DNA from: Streptomyces griseocarneus
GTDB lineage: Bacteria > Actinomycetota > Actinomycetes > Streptomycetales > Streptomycetaceae
Length of the DNA: 64,000 bases
Direction: 5' to 3'
Assembly: GCA_003674045.1 (NCBI GenBank)
Contig: PENC01000019.1
Coordinates: 1 to 64,000 of the forward strand
Each line of letters starts with the position of its first letter. The first letter of the stretch is position 1. The notes below the pieces were generated by a model. That model worked only from the letters and a program-made list of their open reading frames with translations. It searched no databases and was not told where the DNA came from. Positions 42,813 to 51,517 of this stretch are shown in pieces. The position numbers were made by a program, and so were the translations under genes.

Positions 42813-44096
42813 CTACTGAATCGTGGTAACCAGGTGCTTCTGGAAGAAGGTCGCCAGGTGCGGGCGCTCCGACGGCAAGTTACCCACGTACTCAGCCAGG
42901 CAGGCGCTGATGATCTCGAAAGGCTTCGCCTGGATGCCTTGAATCGACTCCATCACATCCATCATGCGGGTCAGGCGCGCGTTGACGTCGGCGCGCAGCG
43001 AGCACACCGGCCGGTAGTTCGGCATGCTGGCGCTGTCCTGATCGCTGAGGATGTACCGGCGATACGCCAGACCCTTCTGAGCCAGTTGCCACACGTAGTC
43101 CCGCTCGATCTCCATGGCGTCCATGTCAACGCCGGTTGGATCGAGCGGCCGCAGCACCGGCTCCAAGGCGGCGTCTACGTAGTGGGCAGGGGTCAACTTC
43201 GGACGCTGAAGTGTCAGCGTCTTCAAGAGAGCCTTGTCTGCCGTGATCTGGGTACCGACTTGGTCGGCCGTCAGCCCATAGAGGTTGATGTTGCGGCTCT
43301 CGAACGGAAGGGCGTCCAGCTGAGAAGCACTGTAAACGCTCAGCAAGGCAGCGTAGCCCGGTGCCTGCTGCGACAGTTCGAGCATCGCATCCTGGCTGCG
43401 CTGACGAGGCTGATCCGGGTTGAACGGCTCAGCGGGCCTGCGCCGACCAGGCCGACGGGCGGGAATGCCGGAGAGTGAAGCAGAGCTTCGAACAGCGGGA
43501 GCAGTTCCAGACCGATTCCACGAGGCGAGCTCCGATGAGTGTTCCTGAGCTCCGCTTTGAGCAAGTTCCGCAGGGAGACGGGAGCCGGCGGTCGAGCCAA
43601 GAGGCTGGCTTGCAGTGGTGGTCCCTGGCAGCCCTTGCTTGGGCTGATTGTCGACAGGGGCGGGACTCGCCGCGCCTTCTTGCCTTGCATCGATTGCGGT
43701 AACCGAGGGCTCCTCCTGGGGAGGGATCGCTACACCTGCCGAGGTCGATACACCGCCATCGGTGGTTGCGGTAATCGGGTTGCCAGAGACGCTGGCAGCA
43801 GCAGGGAGCGGCTCCGCCTGGGATGCTTCCTCCACTGACGAGGCGTGCGGCTGGCCGCTCTCACCCTGAGGGGAAGGTACGGTCACTGCTGCGGGCGCAG
43901 CAGCTCTTGAAGGCGTCGGTGGCACGAACCCGCGGGCTGGACGGAAGTCGTCATCGTCGTCGTCATCGTCGCCCCCGAGGTTGATCGCAGGCACGATCAG
44001 ATGCGGCTTCTTGTCTACTTCCTCGCCACGCCTGGCCGACGTCTTGGGCCCCTTCCCCGCATTGTCGGTCGTGCCCTTAGCGGTCGAGCTGGTCAT
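42813..44096 (-). CDS. Putative partition partner protein of ParA
   Basis: A 427-residue protein coupled to ParA by an ATGA overlap. The N-terminal half is disordered: a Lys-rich start, eight consecutive Asp at 43-50, then Pro/Ser/Ala/Gln-rich sequence to about 230. The C-terminal 200 residues are folded and helical (QQAPGYAALLSVYSASQLDA, RDYVWQLAQKGLAYRRYILS). No HTH or ParB nuclease motif is evident. Its position after parA, and an acidic, disordered N-terminus that could contact ParA or DNA-bound partners, suggest a centromere-binding or adaptor role. GC and codon bias are lower than in its neighbours, implying separate ancestry. Confidence 0.65.
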   Translation of the reverse strand: MTSSTAKGTTDNAGKGPKTSARRGEEVDKKPHLIVPAINLGGDDDDDDDDFRPARGFVPPTPSRAAAPAAVTVPSPQGESGQPHASSVEEASQAEPLPAAASVSGNPITATTDGGVSTSAGVAIPPQEEPSVTAIDARQEGAASPAPVDNQPKQGLPGTTTASQPLGSTAGSRLPAELAQSGAQEHSSELASWNRSGTAPAVRSSASLSGIPARRPGRRRPAEPFNPDQPRQRSQDAMLELSQQAPGYAALLSVYSASQLDALPFESRNINLYGLTADQVGTQITADKALLKTLTLQRPKLTPAHYVDAALEPVLRPLDPTGVDMDAMEIERDYVWQLAQKGLAYRRYILSDQDSASMPNYRPVCSLRADVNARLTRMMDVMESIQGIQAKPFEIISACLAEYVGNLPSERPHLATFFQKHLVTTIQ

Positions 44097-45184
44097 GACG
44101 CTCCCTGCATCTGCATTTCACGGAGTTTGGCGTTGCGCTGGCGCACCCGGGAAATCACTCCTCGCGCCAGTTGAGAATAGTCGTCCGCGAGCTTGATGGT
44201 CTGTTCGGCATCCACGTATCGGCCATTCTCATCGCGTGGCCGGGGCACCAACTGGCCGTCGGCATCCTTAAGTTGGCCGGTAGCCGCGAGCGCGAACTCG
44301 CGAGCTGGCTTGCCGTGGTTACGGCACAGAGTGGCGATTGAACGCGCGTCACGTACGTAGTCGTCCAAGATCAGGTCGGGATCCATGCCGGACTCCGCGA
44401 GCAGCTTCTTGATCTTGTCTCGAACGTTGGTCAGTTCCGTCGTCGGCTCTCCCTTCACCTTCCGGAAGCCCAAGAAGGCGATTGCCGCAAGTTCAACCTC
44501 AGGGTTGAGTCGCCGGTTGGTCTTGATCAGCCGGGTGATGGCGCCCAGGCCGCGGATAGCAGCGTTGTCCGTGTTGTGGATGGGCGAGACCAGGTGCGTA
44601 GCTGCTGCTACTCCGGTGCGCTGGATTGCCTTGTCGCCCGGTGCGAAATCGAGCACGATCCAGCGGTACAGGTGGGAAATCTGCGCGAGCAGGAGAGCCA
44701 GCATCAGGTACGCGGCGAGGGAGTGCGCGTCAGATAGCTTGGTGATCCGGGCTGCGATGTCACCGCAGTGCCTACCTGAGATGGTCGTGTCGAGGAACGG
44801 ACGAACGTTCTTGACGACCTTCAGGGGCTTGTCGTTGGTGATCGCCTCACGGAGCGACTTGCCATGGTCGTTGAAGACTGTGGCATCAAGCCCGAAGTCG
44901 GTCCGGCCGTCGCCGTTGGCGTCGAGCTCCATGTACAAGACTGGCTTGGCAGACTTCCCCTGGGCATCGCGAAGAGCCTGTTCTTCGGCCAGCATGTAAG
45001 CCAGGTTGGTGGCCAGAGTCGTCTTGCCCTCGCCGCCCTTCCCGATCGTTGTACCGATCACGTTCCGTAGGTACGGACGCAGCTGGTCGACGAGCTCCTG
45101 AAGCATCGCATCGTCAGACATGTCGTCGAACGCGGCGATCGCTTCGAGTCGGCTCTGCAGTTCGGTGTATTCGTAGAGTTCCAA
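44093..45184 (-). CDS. parA: ParA-family partition ATPase
   Basis: A 363-residue P-loop ATPase with the deviant Walker A GKGGEGKTTLATNLAYML (48-65, with signature Lys49 and Lys54), the switch-like YMELDANGDGRTDFGLD, Walker B-like WIVLDFAPGDK (about 186-196) and an NTDN motif. ParA proteins form nucleotide-dependent gradients on DNA to segregate plasmids or chromosomes. The TTG at 45184 has GGAGAAG upstream. It is longer than type Ia/Ib minimal ParA proteins, with an N-terminal helical segment, and is in an operon with a putative partner. GC is lower than in flanking genes. Strong evidence for an accessory replicon or integrated element. Confidence 0.85.
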   Translation of the reverse strand: MELYEYTELQSRLEAIAAFDDMSDDAMLQELVDQLRPYLRNVIGTTIGKGGEGKTTLATNLAYMLAEEQALRDAQGKSAKPVLYMELDANGDGRTDFGLDATVFNDHGKSLREAITNDKPLKVVKNVRPFLDTTISGRHCGDIAARITKLSDAHSLAAYLMLALLLAQISHLYRWIVLDFAPGDKAIQRTGVAAATHLVSPIHNTDNAAIRGLGAITRLIKTNRRLNPEVELAAIAFLGFRKVKGEPTTELTNVRDKIKKLLAESGMDPDLILDDYVRDARSIATLCRNHGKPAREFALAATGQLKDADGQLVPRPRDENGRYVDAEQTIKLADDYSQLARGVISRVRQRNAKLREMQMQGAS

Positions 45185-45316
45185 GGCTTCTCCGCTGTCG
45201 CGATGTGGCCACGAGGACCACGCGCCAGCTTGCCCACAGTGGATGCATCGATCCGCAACCGGCCCGCGTGTCCCTTCATGCTCGGCCGCGACCTTACACG
45301 GGGATGCGTTCCCGTG

Positions 45317-45370
45317 TCACGTCACATCAGGTCGTGTCCCTCTTCTTGAAGTTGAGCATTTCAAGATCAT
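45317..45370 (-). CDS. Candidate 17-residue leader peptide of the parA operon
   Basis: ATG at 45370, preceded by GAGGAGGA with a 5-nt spacer, opens a frame encoding MILKCSTSRRGTRPDVT and stops at 45317. It lies in the parA leader about 130 nt before the TTG start. The ribosome binding site is stronger than parA's own, so a short upstream frame could tune parA expression; it could also be chance. Confidence 0.3.
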   Translation of the reverse strand: MILKCSTSRRGTRPDVT

Positions 45371-45978
45371 TCTAATCCTCCTCGAATTCCTGGCGATACA
45401 TAAGGTAAATACCCCTCAATCGCCATTCGGGAGACCTGCTCCCGAGTTAGAAACATGGATTCATTTCCCACTTCAACGCTCACCCTGTTGCTCGTCAGGT
45501 AGGGCGACGTGACGCCGCGACATCCAGGTGAGTACCCGAGTGAGTAAGTGAGTGAAGTATGTGATTTTGTGAAACATGCAGGTCAGAGGCCACTTTGCGA
45601 ACTCTTTAAGGTTCTCGTGATGGAGGCCGGGGCGCGCCAAGGCGAGACGAGTCGTCTCGTTGGGGTTCTGTTTTGGAGGTGACCTGTAAGACGAACTGGG
45701 GGAGGAGGCTACAGGTGAAGGAATTCAGCGCGGGGCAGAAGAACGCACGTCCTCGCGCCCCAACACCTCACCCACCTACGGGCGTGAGACTGATCTCGCA
45801 TTTGGCGGTGGTCATGTCCTTCAGGCCATTGCCCGTTTTGGCGGGCCAACGGTGATTGGCAGTGCACGGGTTCAGTGAGGGATGACAACTGACGCTGTCT
45901 TAGTGCACGCCGCATGGGCTGCTCTGGAAGGGCAGAAGTGGGCGGGACGGACATGCCCGCCCTGCACTGAGCGATGAG

Positions 45979-46212
45979 TCAGAGGCGGCCGAGCGCCACG
46001 TTGAACTCCGCGCCCTCGACCAATTGCTCCCTCTGGTCGTACTGGTGCAACAGCTCCAGCGCTTGGGACCCGAAGCCAGGCCGGCGGGCGGGGCGGCCGT
46101 CACGGACGGACAAGCGGGCCACGAAGCACCACGCTCCACGCCACCGTGATGAGCTGGCCGTCACAGCAAAGGACCCATCTGAATGCCGCTGTGCAGAACG
46201 GTAAGATCGCAC
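45979..46212 (-). pseudogene. Remnant frame sharing 13 residues with the APH-type gene
   Basis: A 77-codon frame whose middle encodes FVARLSVRDGRPA, identical to residues of the APH-type phosphotransferase at 40.7 kb. The DNA matches over 41 bp with one mismatch, then diverges. The C-terminal QALELLHQYDQREQLVEGAE is not kinase-like. It may be a chimeric remnant or a short gene of unknown function. Confidence 0.35.
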
Positions 46213-46274
46213 AGCGGCTCAGCATCAAGGAATCGCCCTGGTCCTAGCAGACGGCGCTGCGCGGCCAGTTCCTC

Positions 46275-47582
46275 TCAGGCCCAGGCGTCGAGCTCCGGAA
46301 GCTCCCACTTTGTGTAAGTGAGTCGACGCTCGGCGCCGTTGATCAAATCGAGCACGTCAGTAGCCAAGTACGCTCGCGTGCCGCGCTCCACTTCCTTCAC
46401 CTGCACGACCCCGGCGCCGGCCAGTTCGTCGAGAGCGCTCGAGGCCGCGACGAACGAGATGCTGAGCAGTGATTGTGTCGCCCTCGCGGTCACGATCGGC
46501 ACGCCTGGAAGCTGCTCCATCAACCGCACCACTGCCGCGCCCTTTCGAGGCTGCCCCCGCCGGCCTTGGCTCTCCCTGTAGTCCGCAAGCTTCGCGTACC
46601 AGGCTTTTCGCATCTGGATCAGCTCATCGGTGAAGCGCCGAGCCTCTGCGACGGCATCGCGGGTGGCAGCCAGGAAGACGCGGATCCAGGCATCCACGCC
46701 AGCTGCAGCAGCATGACTGTCGGGCTCGCCAACGTACCGGTAAGCGTTGAGACCGGCGATGTACTCCCGGGCGTGGGCTAGGAGGGACATAGAGATCGGC
46801 AAGACGTGCCCGACCGCTAGTCCTTGTCTGGCGAGGGCTGTGTGGATCAAGGCCCGCCCGGTGCGTCCGTTGCCATCGTTGTAAGGGTGGATGGTCTCGA
46901 ACTGGGCATGTACCAGCGCTGCCTGTACCAAGGGGAGTGGATGATCTTCAGAAATGAAGGCAGCGAGGTCGGTCATGAGAGGGGCTACGGCCTCAGGTGC
47001 GGGTGGCACATACTCCGCTCCGTGAGGGCCGTAGGAGTTGCCTCCCACCCAGTTCTGCACGGTCCGGAGGAAACCTGACGTCTCGTGCTGCTCGGTCTCC
47101 ACCATCAAGGCGGCCTGCAAGCCATTGATGTCATCGACCGTCACGGCGGCTTCGGTGTTCGACAACGCAGTGACGGCGCGCCGAAGGGCCAGAACGTTAT
47201 TGACTACCTCCCGCGCACTGTCGCTGATGCCGCGGGTGGAACGCTGTTCGTCACCAGCCTTCGTGGCAAGCATCAGTTCCAAGTGTGCGATTGCTCGAGC
47301 CGAGGCCACCACTCCCTCGATGCGCGAGGAGGCCACCGCCTCGGATCGAAGGAGGAACCGAGCCAGGGACTCCAGGTGCGGGCTAGTCGGCGCAGCGTCG
47401 TTGAAGGCGCGGACCAACCGGTCGACCTCAGCGACCTCTGCAGCAAGTTCGGCCGACAAGCGAAGCCGGCGCCCGCTAAGCAGATCCGGCTCGTACGCGG
47501 CGAACGTCCGGGGGCGCTCCTCCTCCACGCCGGGCGTCACTCCAGGCTGTGATGGCCAACGCCGCTCCGAAAACCTTGCCAC
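46275..47582 (-). CDS. Class II Fic-domain AMPylase
   Basis: A 435-residue Fic protein. The catalytic motif HPYNDGNGRTGR (232-243) matches HxFx(D/E)GNGRxxR. The autoinhibitory motif SSRIEG (85-90, [S/T]xxxE[G/N]) lies N-terminal to it, defining class II. The N-terminal Fic_N-like region precedes the core, and a winged-helix-like C-terminal part (about 360-420, IVTARATQSLLSISFVAASS) is common in this group. Fic enzymes transfer AMP to target proteins. The GTG at 47582 has GGAG upstream. No antitoxin gene is adjacent; inhibition is built in. Confidence 0.88.
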   Translation of the reverse strand: MARFSERRWPSQPGVTPGVEEERPRTFAAYEPDLLSGRRLRLSAELAAEVAEVDRLVRAFNDAAPTSPHLESLARFLLRSEAVASSRIEGVVASARAIAHLELMLATKAGDEQRSTRGISDSAREVVNNVLALRRAVTALSNTEAAVTVDDINGLQAALMVETEQHETSGFLRTVQNWVGGNSYGPHGAEYVPPAPEAVAPLMTDLAAFISEDHPLPLVQAALVHAQFETIHPYNDGNGRTGRALIHTALARQGLAVGHVLPISMSLLAHAREYIAGLNAYRYVGEPDSHAAAAGVDAWIRVFLAATRDAVAEARRFTDELIQMRKAWYAKLADYRESQGRRGQPRKGAAVVRLMEQLPGVPIVTARATQSLLSISFVAASSALDELAGAGVVQVKEVERGTRAYLATDVLDLINGAERRLTYTKWELPELDAWA

Positions 47583-47824
47583 TAGACACGCTCCAAAGGT
47601 TCAGCCTCAGGCAGATCCATTTAAGGATAGTCTTTGCTGCGTGATGTTTGGTGTGATGCACGAGGAAGGTCCGGCGAGTAGGGCTCAGGCTCTGCTCACC
47701 GGGTGCCGACCTGTCATCACGCTGGGCTCACGCGCTTCGGGACTGGCTGAGGTACAGAACACCTCGGCAGGGTCAACGGTCGGATCGTCGCCACGGTCAC
47801 TCGGCTGGTGTCTTCACGCCCGAA

Positions 47825-47990
47825 GCGAAAGCGAAAAGGCGACCCCTCGGGTCGCCTCACCGGGCAACTTCGCCAAGTCGCCCATCGCCACCACTCGGGA
47901 CACCACCCCGAGTCTTGCTATGTCCACCGCATCGAGCCGACTTCGTCGGCATCACTTGACGGCACGCGGTGCCACCCACGTGCCACAAGG
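47825..47990 (-). ncRNA. Candidate structured small RNA with intrinsic terminator
   Basis: On the minus strand, successive hairpins can form: 47961-47984 (GGCACG/CGTGCC), 47936-47950 (GCCGAC-GAA-GTCGGC), 47893-47913 (ACTCGGG/CCCGAGT), 47862-47883 (a 9-bp stem with one G-U around GGCG) and a terminator at 47837-47857 followed by a U-rich tail. No good leftward frame precedes the terminator. It lies upstream of, and antisense to, any long leader of the HTH gene at 48249, so a counter-transcribed regulatory RNA is one possibility. Confidence 0.5.
47830..47857 (-). terminator. Intrinsic terminator (leftward)
   Basis: The 9-bp stem AGGCGACCC/GGGTCGCCT has a 3-nt loop (47837-47857). Read leftward, it is followed by TTTTCGCTTTCG, a rare proper U-rich tract in this GC-rich DNA. 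Confidence 0.75.
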
Positions 47991-48248
47991 GGAGGAGGGG
48001 CCAACGACAGCCTGACCGGACCGACTCGCCTACAAGTCTCAACTCACCCCCGCTGACCAGGAACTTTTCCTCAATCGGTCGAGCGGTCGGTTGTGTTGTG
48101 CCTTCATCCCTATGCAGCTCTGGAGCAAATCATAGCCGCGAGCCATAGGGCTAGTCGTGTATTGCCAAAAACTGGCGCGCCTTCCAGGTTGCCCGACTAT
48201 GCCCAAAAAGAGACAAACCGCCCATCGCGTGTGGGCACTTCCGACAAA

Positions 48249-50858
48249 ATGCCAGCCACAACGCTGCTCAGCTCCTTCTGCCCTGATGCACCCATACATC
48301 CGCTGAAGCTCGGTCGCGGCCTGCGTGCGCGTCTTCGTACTGCGGTGCGAGCGTTGCTGGCGGACCCGGCGCTGGCCGGACGCTCGGATGCTGCACGGCT
48401 GGCTGCTGTAGTGCTGTTTGCGAAGTCGGGTTACCGGTCGTGCCACACGTTGACGACGACTCGTGAGCTGGGCCGGTGGCTGGGGCTGTCGGAGTCGGCG
48501 GCCCGTCAGGATGTGCTGCCGCCGTTGGTCGAGTCGGATGCGGTGCGGTACCGGGTGACGGAGGGGGAGTGGGGGCAGACCACGGGGCTGGACTGTGTGG
48601 TCATGCCGGTGTGGCGGGCCCGTTGTTCGGGTGAAGCCGGGCATCCGTTGGCATTGAGCCGGCGGGAGCTGGCGGTGCTGCTGCGGGTGCTGGAGGCGTT
48701 GTTCGCGCCGGGCTGGGGGCCGGACGAGCGGGGTGCAGGGCTGCTCGCCGGCCGTGGTGGAAGGGGCGGAAAAGGTTCTGCGACGGATCGGCTCGCGGCG
48801 CTGCTCCTGGTCCTGGAGGCGCGTGAGGACGGGACCGTGCCGCTGGTGGGCGGCCGACTGCCGAAAGGGCGCGGCCGTGCCGCGGCGACGGTGGCCCGGC
48901 TCCTGGGTTGCTCGGCATCGGGCGGGGCGAAGGTCCTGAGCCGGCTGCGCTCCTACAAGGTGGCGGCGACGGACCGGCGGGGGACCGGGTCGGGGTTGAA
49001 GGGCAAGGCATTGTTGGTGCTGCCGCCCGTGGTGGCTGCGCAGGCGGCCTCCGAGGTCGCGTCCGGTACTGCTGCGGATGCCGTAGGAACAGTCGGCGGT
49101 GTGGTGTGCGGGCAGTGCGGGGGCGCGGCTCCGGGTACTGCTGACGGGGGTTCTGAGCCGCCGGTGTCCTTCGGAGATGACGCTGTGGCAGGTGCTGGCG
49201 AGGTGTCGGAGGCGGCGGAGACTGCGCTGGCCGAGCACCCCGATGGTGCGGGGAGAGAGAACAGCGAGCCGACCCGGCCCGGGGCCCTTGTGGCTGCTGG
49301 GGAGTCGGAGGTTGGCCAGGCCGAGGAAGCGGTGATTGCAGAGCGCCCCGCTGGTGGACCCCTTCACGCAGACCACCCGCACTCCACTACGGCTGATCTT
49401 GAGGGTGCGGGAGGTCATGGGTTTTCCGGCGAAGCCGATTCGGGGTGCTCTGGTCGGCCGGGACGCGCGCGTACGCGTGAGGAAGCCCCGCCGGTTGTGG
49501 AGCAGGCCACGGGTGACGTCCTGCCGGGTGGCGGCGACGGTAGCCCGCTGCGCGGGGAAAACCGTGATTCCTCCTCCGAGACGTTTTTGCCCCTCCGTGG
49601 CGGGGTGAGGGATGCCTGCAGCGAGGGCCTGGCGGCGTGGGCGGAGACCACGGGCGGGGCTCCGCGGGTGTGGGCGCCGGTGCCCCGGGGCTGGGAGGAG
49701 CTCCTGGCGCCGGTGGCGATGGTGTGGGGCCGCCTGGAGCGCCTGTCCGCCCGGGCCACCGTGCACCACGCCGTGCGCCGCGAACTCAACGCCCTCGATG
49801 GCCTGTTCGGCCCTGGCCGGGGCACGGTGCTCCTGGGGGCCCGGCTGAGGCGGCGTGCTGCCGAGCAGGGCCGACGGCCCGTCAAGGACCCGGTCGGCTG
49901 GCTGATGGCCTGGGCGATCCCGCGCCGCGCGGCTTGCCCGGATGTTCGCTGCGACGACGGGCGGCGCATGGACACCGGCTCCTCGTGCGAACGCTGCGCC
50001 GAGCATCATGGCGACCTGGTGGCGCGGCGCCGGGCGGTGGGCATCGAGCTCGGCTCTGTGCTGGGCGGGAAGGTGGCGTCGGGGGAGTACCGGCGGCTGT
50101 ACGAGGCCCGGCTGGCGGAGGCGACCGGGCAGGCCGAGCGGAAGCGGGCCACCAGCCTTGAGAGGGCCGCGGTCGAGCACGCTCAGCTGCGGGATGCGCT
50201 GGACGCGCGGCGGGCGGAGCAGGCGGTGTTCGACGAGCAGCAGCGTGCTCGGCCGTGCGTGGTGTGCGGGCGGGAGCGTTCGGGCGGGTTGTGCGGGATC
50301 TGCGACAACGCCCGGGCCGCCGAGGCCGCCGTCGCCGAGGCCGTGGAGATCGGCCTGGCCGCCCGGGAGCACCTCGGCACGGCCGCCGGGGAGGCGGAGT
50401 TGTGCGACCGGGTGGAGGGCGAGGTCCGTGTCCAGGTCAGGAGCCAGGTCGACCAGGCGGTGGCGGAGGGTGCGACGGAGTTGACGGCGTCGGTGCTGGG
50501 CAGGCTGGCCGCGGAGCAGCAGCGGTCGGTCATCCGGCAGGAGGCTGTGCGGCTCTTTGCGATGGGGCCGGAGGCGGGTGCGGAGGCCGAGGCGGCCTCC
50601 GCGGCCCGGATGCGATCGTGGCATCTGCACGAGTGCGACGGGCAGCACGACTGCCGGGCGTTTGTGCGCGAGGAGGCCGAGCGCGTCGCGGAGACGGCGC
50701 GGCGGCGGACGGCGGAGCACCTGCTTGAGCAGCGGTTGGCCGCGGTGCGGGCGCAGCGGGCGGCGTTGCCGGTGCCGGTGGAGGCGGATCCGTACCGGGT
50801 CGCCGCGGCGCGGGTGCGGGCTGCGATCCGGCGGCCCCATGCGGAGGCGGCGGCGTGA
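48249..50858 (+). CDS. Large HTH/zinc-finger protein, candidate replication or maintenance protein
   Basis: A protein of 869 residues. The N-terminal 270 residues hold two winged-helix-like segments (TTTRELGRWLGLSESAARQD, and AAATVARLLGCSASGGAKVL). A variable Gly/Glu-rich region follows, then Cys clusters: CPDVRCDDG...CERC (about 565-585) and CVVCGRERSGGLCGICDNA (about 670-690), likely zinc sites. The C-terminus is a long Ala/Arg/Glu-rich helical region. A start at ATG 48249 is likely; the frame is open from 48093. It resembles large HTH proteins found on Streptomyces plasmids; a replication-initiator role is inference. The opposite strand has a long but Pro/Arg-rich shadow frame. Confidence 0.7.
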   Translation: MPATTLLSSFCPDAPIHPLKLGRGLRARLRTAVRALLADPALAGRSDAARLAAVVLFAKSGYRSCHTLTTTRELGRWLGLSESAARQDVLPPLVESDAVRYRVTEGEWGQTTGLDCVVMPVWRARCSGEAGHPLALSRRELAVLLRVLEALFAPGWGPDERGAGLLAGRGGRGGKGSATDRLAALLLVLEAREDGTVPLVGGRLPKGRGRAAATVARLLGCSASGGAKVLSRLRSYKVAATDRRGTGSGLKGKALLVLPPVVAAQAASEVASGTAADAVGTVGGVVCGQCGGAAPGTADGGSEPPVSFGDDAVAGAGEVSEAAETALAEHPDGAGRENSEPTRPGALVAAGESEVGQAEEAVIAERPAGGPLHADHPHSTTADLEGAGGHGFSGEADSGCSGRPGRARTREEAPPVVEQATGDVLPGGGDGSPLRGENRDSSSETFLPLRGGVRDACSEGLAAWAETTGGAPRVWAPVPRGWEELLAPVAMVWGRLERLSARATVHHAVRRELNALDGLFGPGRGTVLLGARLRRRAAEQGRRPVKDPVGWLMAWAIPRRAACPDVRCDDGRRMDTGSSCERCAEHHGDLVARRRAVGIELGSVLGGKVASGEYRRLYEARLAEATGQAERKRATSLERAAVEHAQLRDALDARRAEQAVFDEQQRARPCVVCGRERSGGLCGICDNARAAEAAVAEAVEIGLAAREHLGTAAGEAELCDRVEGEVRVQVRSQVDQAVAEGATELTASVLGRLAAEQQRSVIRQEAVRLFAMGPEAGAEAEAASAARMRSWHLHECDGQHDCRAFVREEAERVAETARRRTAEHLLEQRLAAVRAQRAALPVPVEADPYRVAAARVRAAIRRPHAEAAA

Positions 50859-51343
50859 GACGGAAGGTGCTGGGGTCGTCACGGACCGATGGCGGCTGGC
50901 CGGGTGTGGGACCCGGGCGGGGGAGTGCCACTGGTGGTGGCCGGTCAGAGATGCTGCCTGGTGTGGGCGGTGAGGGGCTGTCGGTGCGGGCGCGTCGGCT
51001 GCTGCTGGAAGGCGATACCGAGAGCCGGTACGCGGGGCGGTCGGCGGGGAATGTGGGGAACGCGCTGACGATGGCACTGGCGGCCGCGGCCTCGCAGCCA
51101 GGCCCCCAGCAACGCACCTCCTACCAGCGGTACTTGGAATGGCGCGCCGAGCGTGCCGCCCGCCGGTACCAGAGCAACCGGCCACGGCTGCGCCTGGTGC
51201 CCGAGGATGTCGTCGACCCGCACACCGGGGAAGTCGACCCGCGGTGGACCGGCTGGGACGTCTCCGACCCGCTCCGTCCGGTGTGGACCGGCGACCGCAC
51301 CCTGGCCCCGCCCGGGGAACCCGTCGCGGGAGTGTGCGCATGA
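50855..51343 (+). CDS. Hypothetical protein coupled to the large HTH gene
   Basis: A 162-residue protein; the GTG at 50855 overlaps the HTH gene stop (GTGA). The N-terminal 45 residues are Gly/Arg-rich. The rest is hydrophilic and contains SYQRYLEWRAERAARRYQSN, a basic helix, and WDVSDPLRPVWTGDR. No family recognised. The coupling suggests it assists the large protein. Confidence 0.6.
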   Translation: MRRKVLGSSRTDGGWPGVGPGRGSATGGGRSEMLPGVGGEGLSVRARRLLLEGDTESRYAGRSAGNVGNALTMALAAAASQPGPQQRTSYQRYLEWRAERAARRYQSNRPRLRLVPEDVVDPHTGEVDPRWTGWDVSDPLRPVWTGDRTLAPPGEPVAGVCA

Positions 51344-51517
51344 AGTCCTCCGTCGCCACGGGAAGCCCTCGACAGAGCCAGGCCCTTCTGGTGGCCGCTG
51401 TGCCGGGGGTGCCGAGGCGGTCAGCGCGGCGTCGCGAACCACCGATCGGCGGATACCGGCCGCCACTGACCACTCGTTTGTCCACAACGTCGCATATCTC
51501 AATTCGAAGGGTTCCCC

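Larger units (their letters stand above)
45185..46274. other. 1.1-kb intergenic region upstream of parA, with small dyads
   Basis: This AT-richer stretch holds no convincing large gene. It contains ACACGGG/CCCGTGT (45296-45317), TCGGGAG/CTCCCGA (45427-45445), three GTGAGT copies at 45528, 45540 and 45548, and the near-palindrome CGAGACGA-G-TCGTCTCG (45643-45659). A 17-codon frame with a perfect ribosome binding site is at 45317-45370 (minus), and a 41-bp copy of part of the APH-type gene is at 46086-46126. These are candidate parS-like sites, operators or remnants. Confidence 0.5.
47583..48248. other. Intergenic region holding a structured RNA and the leader of the large HTH gene
   Basis: The 666-bp gap between Fic and the large HTH gene is unusually AT-rich near 47583-47660 and 48060-48250 and contains no convincing protein gene. 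The middle (47825-47990) folds into several hairpins on the minus strand (separate entry). AT-rich sequence with TGCCAAAAAC/TGCCCAAAAAG near 48163-48211 just before the HTH gene could be part of an origin; no clear iterons were seen. Confidence 0.45.

Noticed and set aside
42673..47625. CCATTAAAGGAAATAGTC (42673) and CCATTTAAGGATAGTC (47616) as possible ends of a mobile element carrying par and fic
   Set aside because: The similarity is short with gaps, flanks do not match, and no integrase or transposase gene lies between.
48039..51485. 1,148-residue open frame on the minus strand opposite the large HTH gene
   Set aside because: It is Pro/Arg/His-rich without motifs, as expected of the shadow of a GC-rich gene, whereas the plus strand shows HTH and Cys-cluster motifs and proper codon bias.
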